Shown here piece by piece: positions 34,327 through 41,329 of a DNA stretch of 44,792 nt. The number at the start of each line of letters is the position of its first letter. The first letter of the stretch is position 1. Under the pieces are notes generated by a model. It did no database searches. It was not told the origin of the DNA and saw nothing but the letters and a program-made list of their open reading frames with translations. The translations under genes and the position numbers were made by a program. The DNA comes from Comamonas sp. lk (lineage in GTDB: Bacteria; Pseudomonadota; Gammaproteobacteria; Burkholderiales; Burkholderiaceae_C). The stretch covers positions 1 to 44,792 of the forward strand of contig CAMBNY010000016.1 of assembly GCA_945869165.1 (NCBI GenBank), written 5' to 3'.

Positions 34327-35199
34327 CTAGCGGTTACTGGTCCATTTTTCGCTGCGTTCCCACAGCTTGGCAGCTAATTCGGAATTTTGACCTAATGGTG
34401 CCGGTAGCGTGGGTTGAGAGTCTGCATAGTACAAGCCTGATTCTTGTTGGGGCGCATGCATTGCGCAGTGCAAAGTTGTGAGTGCTCCCTCCTCTGGTGT
34501 CAGAAAACCACGAAGACGCAACAGTGGACGCGCCCAATGGGGCACAGCGCGCCAGATTTCAGTGTCTACGACGCCGGGATGCAGCGAGTAGGTGGAGACT
34601 GAAGTGCCTTGCACACGCTTTGCTAGTTCTAAGCTAAAGAGTAAATTAGCTAATTTTGAAACTGAGTATTCTCGGATGCCTGTCCAAGTGCTGGTAGGTC
34701 GGCACAGGGCATCCCAATCAATTCCCGGGGCTCGCTTGTGGGCACGACTGGATACCGTGACGACACGAGAAGGGCCTGACGCTTTCAACTTGTCCAGCAG
34801 CAATTGAGTCAGCAAAAAGTGACCCAAGTGATTTACGCCAAATGTCATCTCAAAGCCATCTTTCGTTAGACCCCGCATGCCCGCAACTCCCGCGTTATTG
34901 ACCAACAGGTGTAATGGCAAATGGAGTTCGATGAAGAGTCGCGCACACTCCCTAACTGAGGCAAGGCTGGCTAAGTCCAGGGGAAGAAATATAGCTGGCT
35001 CATCAACTGCCAGCGATTTGATGTGGTCCAACACAGGCTGGGTTCTTTCAAGCGAACGGCCCGCGATCACCACCTGAAATCCTTTTTTAGCCAGTTCGAT
35101 CGCCGTAATACGTCCAATTCCAACATTACCCCCGGTGATGAGTGCTACTTGGCCCGGAATACGAAAATTGCTGTTCATTGGAAATAGGATTTGATTCAT
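34327..35199 (-). CDS. short-chain dehydrogenase/reductase (retinol dehydrogenase-like)
   Basis: A 290-residue classical SDR. The cofactor motif TGGNVGIG is at 22-29, the structural NNAG at 100-103, the active-site Ser in VVTVSSRAH, and Tyr177/Lys181 in EYSVSKLAN. The pattern RxxxLxxxI after the first strand and PGVVDTEIW match the retinol dehydrogenase/WW-domain oxidoreductase-like group. The substrate is unknown. The start could be ATG 35199 or ATG 35178 (MNSNFRIPGQ). It has a lower GC feel than the core genes and an AT-rich promoter region, hinting at acquisition by transfer. Confidence 0.88.
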   Translation of the reverse strand: MNQILFPMNSNFRIPGQVALITGGNVGIGRITAIELAKKGFQVVIAGRSLERTQPVLDHIKSLAVDEPAIFLPLDLASLASVRECARLFIELHLPLHLLVNNAGVAGMRGLTKDGFEMTFGVNHLGHFLLTQLLLDKLKASGPSRVVTVSSRAHKRAPGIDWDALCRPTSTWTGIREYSVSKLANLLFSLELAKRVQGTSVSTYSLHPGVVDTEIWRAVPHWARPLLRLRGFLTPEEGALTTLHCAMHAPQQESGLYYADSQPTLPAPLGQNSELAAKLWERSEKWTSNR

Positions 35200-35602
35200 G
35201 GCAAACTTATTACATTTTTAAATTTTAAAAAATATATTAGATTGCATATGGGAATATTTTGACATCTATTTATGTCATTTTTTTCACATGCGCTTAAGGG
35301 CTGTTGAAAATAAGGCGTACTTTGTATGCGAGTGGAAAATCTTGATCAACAAAAAGTCCTACACAAAATTTATGTAAAAACTTTACGCAATTTTCACGCA
35401 CTCGGCCCAAGTTGGTTTTGATGTAAGTTCTTTAACTGTTGACAAGGAGGTGGGCCATTAGCTTGAAATCCTGGATTACCTGGTGGACCGACTAGCGGGT
35501 TAGTACGGGTATATTTCTGAAGCGCACGGGCTGATCCTGTCACGCAATTTTCATGAAATTCATATAGATTCCTATGGAAATAAAACAAAATCAAATTATC
35601 CG
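35200..35602. promoter_or_regulatory. AT-rich divergent spacer with a perfect inverted repeat
   Basis: 403 bases far richer in A and T than the rest of the window, between the leftward SDR and the rightward tatT. TGACAT (35260-35265) and ATGTCA (35272-35277) are perfect 6-base arms with a 6-base spacer, a typical dimer operator shape. The 12-mer ACGCAATTTTCA occurs at 35385-35396 and again at 35542-35553. Both promoters must lie here; no gene is supported. A short ORF (35574-35606, MEIKQNQIIR) ends overlapping the tatT TTG. Confidence 0.55.
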
Positions 35603-36529
35603 TTGAATTATTTTTACAACTTCGGTAGTTGCCTCCTTCGCGGTACGCACGCAAAGCAATTCATTTGTTTCGCCGTTGCCATCTTGGCCTTTGTACTGAG
35701 CGCTTGCTCGCCAACCGCCCTGATTAAAAAAAGCCTTGGTGACGAATTGGCTAAACAAGGCCAGTCACAGGAAGAAGACCCCGGTCTGGCGCGAGAGGCC
35801 AGCGCTTTCTACTTAAAACTATCGGAATCGCTCCTGAATGACACGCCTGACAACCTGAAGTTGGCCGAGGCAGTGGGTGCCGGTTTAAGCCAGTACGCCT
35901 TTGCTTTTGTCGCTTTCGAGGCGGAACGCCTAGCCGCTACCGATGCCCAAGCCGCCTACCGCACCAACGAGCGCGCTAAGCGCCTCTATTTGCGCGCCCA
36001 TCGCCACGCCATGCGCGCCTTGGAACTCTCATCACCCGGTTTTCGGGCCAAGCTTGCGCATCCCGATGCCAAGCAGTGGCCACACATTTCGCAAGATCAG
36101 GTTGGTCTGGCGTATTGGGCCGCTGCATCGTGGGGCGGCTATATATCACTGGCAAAAGACTCTCCCGACGCCGTTGCTGACTTCCCTTTAGCCTACCGCC
36201 TTGCCACATTGGCCTGGAAGGCAAACCCCAACTTTGGCAATGGAGGACTATCCAGCTTGATGGGCAGTTTTGAGTCTGCGCAACCGGGCGGTTCGCTGGT
36301 GAAAGCCACCCAATATTTCGACGCCGCCATCATGATCAGCCAGGGAAAAAACGCAGGCGCCTATATCGCGAAAGCAGAAAGCATCGCCTTAGCGCAAGGT
36401 CAGCGTGAAGCCTTTGAAACGCTGCTGAAACAAGCCATTGAGGCCAGCGATAAGTCCCCCGACCTCAGCAACGAGCTCATGCGCGAGCGGGCGCTGTGGC
36501 TGCTTCGTAGCGCCGACGATTTGTTTTGA
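35603..36529 (+). CDS. TRAP transporter TatT-like lipoprotein
   Basis: A 308-residue lipoprotein of the TRAP-transporter TatT-component family. The signal segment FICFAVAILAFVLSACSPT ends in lipobox LSAC, with the acylated Cys at residue 35. The mature part is all-helical with repeats like TPR hairpins (AYRTNERAKRLYLRAHRHAM, GGSLVKATQYFDAAIMISQG). TatT binds the TRAP periplasmic protein TatP in the TPAT systems first seen in Treponema. The only available start is TTG 35603. A DctP gene follows by 1 base, and a fused DctQM comes next, which supports the call. Confidence 0.8.
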   Translation: MNYFYNFGSCLLRGTHAKQFICFAVAILAFVLSACSPTALIKKSLGDELAKQGQSQEEDPGLAREASAFYLKLSESLLNDTPDNLKLAEAVGAGLSQYAFAFVAFEAERLAATDAQAAYRTNERAKRLYLRAHRHAMRALELSSPGFRAKLAHPDAKQWPHISQDQVGLAYWAAASWGGYISLAKDSPDAVADFPLAYRLATLAWKANPNFGNGGLSSLMGSFESAQPGGSLVKATQYFDAAIMISQGKNAGAYIAKAESIALAQGQREAFETLLKQAIEASDKSPDLSNELMRERALWLLRSADDLF

Positions 36530-36530
36530 A

Positions 36531-37574
36531 ATGCCTTTATTTATGAACTCCTTGGCAAAACCTTCTCGGCTGCTGACTGCCTTTGTATGGTTGGCGCTCG
36601 CATGGCTTAGCGTATCCAACTGCATGGCTGCGGATAAGCAGCTTCGCATCGGGTCGCTGGTGCCCAAAAATTCTTTGTACCACCGCCAGCTCATGGACAT
36701 CGGCGAGGCCTGGCGGGCCGTCCAGGCAGAGAACAGCAAATACGTGGTCTATCCCGACGGAAGCCAAGGCGGCGAAGCTGAAATGGCACGCCGCATGCGC
36801 ATCGGGCAGTTGCAAGGCGCACTGCTGTCCGTCGTGGGTCTTCAAGAGATCGAGCCCTCGATCACCGCGCTGCAAGCCATCCCTATGTTGTTCAGGTCGT
36901 GGGAAGAGTTGGACTACGTCCGAGAAAAAATGCGGCCCTCGATGGAGAAGAAATTTTTCGATAAAGGCTTTGTCGTGTTGGCCTGGGGCGATGCAGGTTG
37001 GGTGCGCTTTTTTTCGAAAGACGCGGCGCTTAGACCAGATGACTACAAGAAAATGAAATTCTTTGCCTGGGGCTCGGAAGCCGACCAGCAGGCGATTATG
37101 AAAAGCCTCGGCTACACGCCAGTTCCCTTGGAGACTTCGGACATTCTTCCGGCCATCCAAACTGGGATGATCAACGTGGTGCCCTCGACACCTTACTTCG
37201 CCTTGGCCACGCAAATTTATACCTCCGCGCCCCATATGCTGGAGATTAATTGGGCGCCGATTGTGGGCGCCTTGGTACTAACGAGGAAGAGTTGGGACGG
37301 TATGAGCCCAGCCACGCAGGTGGCTATGCGAGCCGCCAGTGAGAAGGCCGGCGTTCAAATTCGCGCCAAGGCCAGGCAAGAAGTCGATGAAGCCGTCGAT
37401 GCCATGAAAAAGCGGGGGCTGATAGTCAGTCGCCCCAATGCGGAGCAAATGCGGGAATGGACCGAGTTTGCTGAAAAGCTATACCCGCGGATTCGCGGCA
37501 CCATGGTGCCCGCCGACACCTTTGACGAGGTAATGGGTCATTTGAAGGACTTTCGCGCGGGCAAGGCCAAGTAA
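36531..37574 (+). CDS. TRAP transporter substrate-binding protein (DctP/TatP)
   Basis: A 347-residue exported binding protein. The signal peptide ends CMA before ADKQLRIGSLVPKNS. Family stretches include YPDGSQGGEAEMARRMRIGQ, LQAIPMLFRSWEELDYVREK, and GYTPVPLETSDILPAIQTGM with NVVPSTPYFALATQIY. The conserved Arg that clamps carboxylate ligands would lie in the WGDAGWVRFFSK region. The ligand is unknown; an organic acid or a hydrophobic molecule are both possible. The start at ATG 36531 is 1 base after tatT; ATG 36543 is an alternative. Confidence 0.88.
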   Translation: MPLFMNSLAKPSRLLTAFVWLALAWLSVSNCMAADKQLRIGSLVPKNSLYHRQLMDIGEAWRAVQAENSKYVVYPDGSQGGEAEMARRMRIGQLQGALLSVVGLQEIEPSITALQAIPMLFRSWEELDYVREKMRPSMEKKFFDKGFVVLAWGDAGWVRFFSKDAALRPDDYKKMKFFAWGSEADQQAIMKSLGYTPVPLETSDILPAIQTGMINVVPSTPYFALATQIYTSAPHMLEINWAPIVGALVLTRKSWDGMSPATQVAMRAASEKAGVQIRAKARQEVDEAVDAMKKRGLIVSRPNAEQMREWTEFAEKLYPRIRGTMVPADTFDEVMGHLKDFRAGKAK

Positions 37575-37576
37575 CT

Positions 37577-39394
37577 ATGGCACGCCTGGTATCGCTTCGT
37601 ATTTGGCTGGGCAGCATCGACGAGCAAATTGCAGCCTTCGCCTTAGGCTTGATGATGCTCATCCCGCTCATTGAGATCGTGATGCGGCCATTGATGGGAA
37701 GCGGCATTTCCAATGCGCCTGTCGTGGTACAGCATCTAGGCCTGGTGCTGGCGATGTTTGGCGCTCTGGCTGCGGAAAGGCATGGCCACCTGACCTCCTT
37801 TGGCTCCAACGATGGCAGCAAGGGCTTTACGCCTGCGTGGCGATTGGCCCAGCTATTGGCCGCTTTGGTGTGCGGGATGCTGGCTTACGCAAGTTGGCAA
37901 TTCGTCAGCACAGAGCGCGATGCGGCGCATACCCTGGCCTATGGCTTGCCGGTCTGGACCCTGCAAGCCTGCATGCCCTTGTGCTTTGGGTTGCTGGGCT
38001 TTAAATTGGGCGCGAGGTGCGCTAAAGGTTTGCCTCTGGCAGCGCTGGTGGCTGCATGTATTCCAGGCCTGGGCATCGCCATCGCCGCGCAATTGGAGGG
38101 AACCTCGTTTTCCCCTTGGCCGGCTTTGGCCTTGCTGGCCGTAGCCTTGATTGCCGGTGCGCCGATATTTACCGTGCTGGGGGGACTGGCACTTGTACTT
38201 TTCTGGAGCGAAGGCATGCCTTCGGCCTCAGTGGCCTTGTCGCATTACCAAATAACCGTCAACCCATCATTACCTGCGCTGCCCTTATTTACTTTAGCGG
38301 GCCTGGTATTTGCGCGTACCGCGGCTACGCAAAGACTAGGCGACTTGTTCGTCAGCTTGTTTGGCGGTGGCGTGAAAGGCACGGTGGTCGCCGTCGCCTT
38401 GCTATGTTCGTTTTTCACCGCATTTACCGGGGGCAGTGGCGTTACTATTTTGGCGCTTGGTGGCCTGATGCTGCCGCTATTGAGCAATGCCGGTTACCCG
38501 GAAAAGAAAGGCATTGGGCTTGTAACCAGCGCCAGTGCTTTAGGCGTATTGCTAGCACCCTCGGTACCGCTCATCATGTACGCGATTGTGGCGCGCGTGC
38601 CCATCAGCACCATGTTTTTAGCGGGTGCCATACCCGCGCTGGTCATGGTGATGAGCTTATTGATTTTTGGTGGATTTTTGAAATCGACCACGCATCCGAC
38701 CCCCGCAGCCCCAAGAGCCTCTGCCGCCGCCGTCTGGAAAACCATGTGGCTTGCCAAATGGGAAATATTGGCCCCGGTAGTGGCCATCGGCTCGCTCGTC
38801 AGCGGCCTGGCTACCCCCATGGAAAGCGCGGCACTCACCGCAGCCTATGCCCTGATAACCCAGGCCTTCGTCCACCGGGAGTTGTCCCTTAAAACATTAT
38901 TCGGTTGTTTGAGTGATGCGGCCCAAATCATTGGTGGGGTGCTGCTGATATTGGGCATGGCGCTCGCGCTGACCAATTTCCTGATCGACGCCGGCATTCC
39001 AGATGCAGCCATTACAGCGACCCAAAATCTGATTCCGAGCCAAGAAATTTTCCTGGTCGCCTTGGTCGTATTTTTGCTGTTCGCGGGTGCGCTCATGGAG
39101 ATTTTCGCGGCCATTGTCGTATTGGTGCCTTTGCTATTGCCCGTGGCCCAAAGCTATGGCATCGATCCGGTGCACTTCGGCATCTTGTTTCTAGCGGCCA
39201 TGGAAATGGGCTTTCTGTGCCCCCCAGCCGGTATGAATATTTTCTTTGCATCCGCCATGTTCGGTAAACCCATAAGCGCCGTCGCTAGCTCGGTGAGCCC
39301 CGCATTGTTGGCAATTTTCGTCGGTAGTTTGCTCATTGCGCTGATACCCGCGTTATCAACCGCGTTACCGAGATTTTTCGGATTGATGGCCTAA
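37577..39394 (+). CDS. TRAP transporter fused permease DctQ-DctM
   Basis: A 605-residue membrane protein joining the small subunit DctQ (about 1-160) and the large DctM elevator domain (about 175-605). DctM signatures are FFTAFTGGSGVTILALGGL, ITSASALGVLLAPS-type LVTSASALGVLLAPSVPLIM and MGFLCPPAGMNIFFASAMFG. It imports the ligand delivered by the DctP protein with sodium. It begins 2 bases after the dctP stop, so the three TRAP genes form one tight operon. It converges with the BPSS1780-type gene. Confidence 0.92.
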   Translation: MARLVSLRIWLGSIDEQIAAFALGLMMLIPLIEIVMRPLMGSGISNAPVVVQHLGLVLAMFGALAAERHGHLTSFGSNDGSKGFTPAWRLAQLLAALVCGMLAYASWQFVSTERDAAHTLAYGLPVWTLQACMPLCFGLLGFKLGARCAKGLPLAALVAACIPGLGIAIAAQLEGTSFSPWPALALLAVALIAGAPIFTVLGGLALVLFWSEGMPSASVALSHYQITVNPSLPALPLFTLAGLVFARTAATQRLGDLFVSLFGGGVKGTVVAVALLCSFFTAFTGGSGVTILALGGLMLPLLSNAGYPEKKGIGLVTSASALGVLLAPSVPLIMYAIVARVPISTMFLAGAIPALVMVMSLLIFGGFLKSTTHPTPAAPRASAAAVWKTMWLAKWEILAPVVAIGSLVSGLATPMESAALTAAYALITQAFVHRELSLKTLFGCLSDAAQIIGGVLLILGMALALTNFLIDAGIPDAAITATQNLIPSQEIFLVALVVFLLFAGALMEIFAAIVVLVPLLLPVAQSYGIDPVHFGILFLAAMEMGFLCPPAGMNIFFASAMFGKPISAVASSVSPALLAIFVGSLLIALIPALSTALPRFFGLMA

Positions 39395-39402
39395 ACGCCG
39401 CG

Positions 39403-39421
39403 CTGGCCTGGGTCAGGCCAG
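39403..39421. terminator. perfect hairpin between convergent dctQM and membrane protein gene
   Basis: CTGGCCTG (39403-39410) and CAGGCCAG (39414-39421) form a perfect 8-bp stem with a GGT loop. It contains the stop codon of the minus-strand gene. No T-run follows on either strand, so termination would be inefficient or Rho-assisted. Confidence 0.4.
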
Positions 39422-40192
39422 GTGCACGCTGGGAATACTGAAGCTATCCGCGTAGGTGAAGTAAATCGAGCTAAAAAACATGGCCGCCATGACCATGGCC
39501 GTGGGATAGAGCACCAAGGCCACTGCCTCTTCGCTGCCCGACAAACCGGCGACGAGCACCACCCCCAGGCCGATGACCATAAAGGCCAGCATCCACACCA
39601 AGCTATAGACGGTGAAAGCGCCGATATTGCGTAGGCAGGCCACCAGACTGAAAAACAGGCTTTTCATGGGACTCACTTTGTCCCAGTACACCAGTGCCGG
39701 TGCGAACCAGAACAACAAGGACAAAGGCATGTAAAACAACAGGGCCACCATGGTGGCCGCTTCAAAGGCCGGGTCTTGGAGCACCTCACTGCCCACTGCG
39801 CCGCCCAACAAATACATTTGCGCGAACTTACCGCCATCGGCCAGCGCCGACAGGCCCAGCACGCCCAGAAAACCCAGCGCATACAGTGCGCCCAAAATCA
39901 GCATGGCGCGCAATTGCTCCCGCCCGGCCCGAAAACCTGCAAGCAACACACTGGGCATGGGGAACTGGCCTTTGAGCGCTTCTTGCGTTGCCACCATCAG
40001 CCCCAGCGTCGCGCCGGGCAGAAGGGCCAGGGCCAGCACATTGCCGATAACCGGCACCATAGAGATCACCGACATCACCGCCATAAATATAAAGAACAGG
40101 CCGGTAAGGGCTAGCGGTTGGCGGAAAAACGTGCGCATGCCCAATTTGACCCAAAGGATGCCTTGGCGGGCGGGAACGATATGAAGTTTCAT
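39413..40192 (-). CDS. BPSS1780-family membrane protein
   Basis: A 259-residue integral membrane protein with about six hydrophobic segments. The start MKLHIVPARQGILWVKLGMR and the following FFRQPLALTGLFFIFMA match the BPSS1780 family, widespread in betaproteobacteria and of unknown function. ATG 40192 is chosen because its ATG overlaps the TGA of thrB by 4 bases (ATGA), a mark of coupled translation; an upstream start in the same frame is unlikely. It probably shares the thrB transcript. Confidence 0.85.
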   Translation of the reverse strand: MKLHIVPARQGILWVKLGMRTFFRQPLALTGLFFIFMAVMSVISMVPVIGNVLALALLPGATLGLMVATQEALKGQFPMPSVLLAGFRAGREQLRAMLILGALYALGFLGVLGLSALADGGKFAQMYLLGGAVGSEVLQDPAFEAATMVALLFYMPLSLLFWFAPALVYWDKVSPMKSLFFSLVACLRNIGAFTVYSLVWMLAFMVIGLGVVLVAGLSGSEEAVALVLYPTAMVMAAMFFSSIYFTYADSFSIPSVHLA

Positions 40193-41187
40193 GCGGTGGG
40201 GCTGGTAGCACCTTCGGGCGTGCTCCAATTAAGAGGGTTGGCGATGCGCTGGCGCAGTATGCGCTCAAAGGGGGCCGGGTCGTGGGCTTTGAGCATGGCG
40301 GCTTGGCGCGGCAGGTGCAAGTCCCACAAACGCGAGAGCCAAAAACGAAAGGCCGCCGCGCGCAATAGGCTGGCAAAAACTGCGGCTTCCGAGGCTTGCA
40401 GAGCCCGCACGCTGGTATAGGCCTGCATAAAAGCATCGGTGCGGGCTGCATCGGCCACGCCCTTGGCCGTGTCCACACACCAGTCGTTCAGGCAAATGGC
40501 AATGTCATACACCCAGGCGTCGTTGCCCGCGAAGTAAAAATCAAAAAAGCCTGTCAGTTGATCGCGGCCTTGGGCGTCGGGCGCAAACATCACGTTGTCA
40601 CGAAACAGGTCGGCATGGATGGGGCCGCGCGGCAGCGCTGCGTAATCCGCAGTCTGCGCTAGGGCCTGCAGCGCGGCCAACTCGCTTTGCAAGAGTGCGC
40701 TTTGTTCGGGCGTCACAAAAGGCAGCACTTCGGGCACGGTGCGCTGCCACCAGTCCAGACCGCGCAAATTCGGCTGTTGCATGCCAAAGCTGGCCCCGGC
40801 CAGGTGCATGCGCGCCAGCATGGCGCCTACTTGGGCGCAATGGTCGGTGCTCGGCTGCAATTCGCTTTTGCCTGCCAGCAGGCTCACCACACAACTGGGC
40901 CGCCCTTGCAGGCTGTGCAGCAAGTTGCCTTGGGCGTCCGCCGCCGGGTTGGGCACGGGAATGCTGTGCTGGGCCAGGTGGCGCATCAAGCGCAGGTAAT
41001 AGGGCAGTTGCTCGGCGCTCAGGCGCTCAAACAGGGTGAGCACATAGCGCGCTTGCGCGGTGTCGGCAAAGTAATTGGTGTTTTCAATGCCCCCGGCGCA
41101 GCCTTCCAGACGGGTCAGCGGCCCCAAACCCAGGGTGTGGAAATAGGCGTTAGCCTGGTCGAAGGAAACTTGGGTGTAAACCGCCAT
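40189..41187 (-). CDS. thrB: homoserine kinase (ThrB type II, APH fold)
   Basis: Phosphorylates homoserine in threonine synthesis. The 332-residue product from ATG 41187 starts MAVYTQVSFDQANAYFHTLG and has the aminoglycoside-phosphotransferase-like kinase core: GGIENTNYFADT, RYVLTLFERL, the catalytic loop GPIHADLFRDNVMF and metal-binding LTGFFDFYFAG. This is the Pseudomonas/Burkholderia-type ThrB, unrelated to the GHMP enzyme of E. coli. It is coupled to the BPSS1780 gene by ATGA overlap and divergent from polA, 142 bases away. Confidence 0.95.
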   Translation of the reverse strand: MAVYTQVSFDQANAYFHTLGLGPLTRLEGCAGGIENTNYFADTAQARYVLTLFERLSAEQLPYYLRLMRHLAQHSIPVPNPAADAQGNLLHSLQGRPSCVVSLLAGKSELQPSTDHCAQVGAMLARMHLAGASFGMQQPNLRGLDWWQRTVPEVLPFVTPEQSALLQSELAALQALAQTADYAALPRGPIHADLFRDNVMFAPDAQGRDQLTGFFDFYFAGNDAWVYDIAICLNDWCVDTAKGVADAARTDAFMQAYTSVRALQASEAAVFASLLRAAAFRFWLSRLWDLHLPRQAAMLKAHDPAPFERILRQRIANPLNWSTPEGATSPTA

Positions 41188-41329
41188 GAAGCAAACCTGA
41201 AAGAGGGGCGCAGAGTCAAAAGGCTGTGCGGACGTTGTGGGCGCTAAGGCGAGGGCAGACCCCCTTTTGCACCGGGAGCGATTGTAGGCGGCGCCCTTTG
41301 GCCCCCACGCAGGCAGGCAAAATGCCGCC

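Noticed and set aside
35394..35654. 86-codon minus-strand ORF in the AT-rich spacer
   Set aside because: Overlaps the start of the TatT gene, has no ribosome site, and the peptide looks random.
40687..41247. 186-codon plus-strand frame over thrB
   Set aside because: Antisense to homoserine kinase with intact kinase motifs; no separate evidence of coding.
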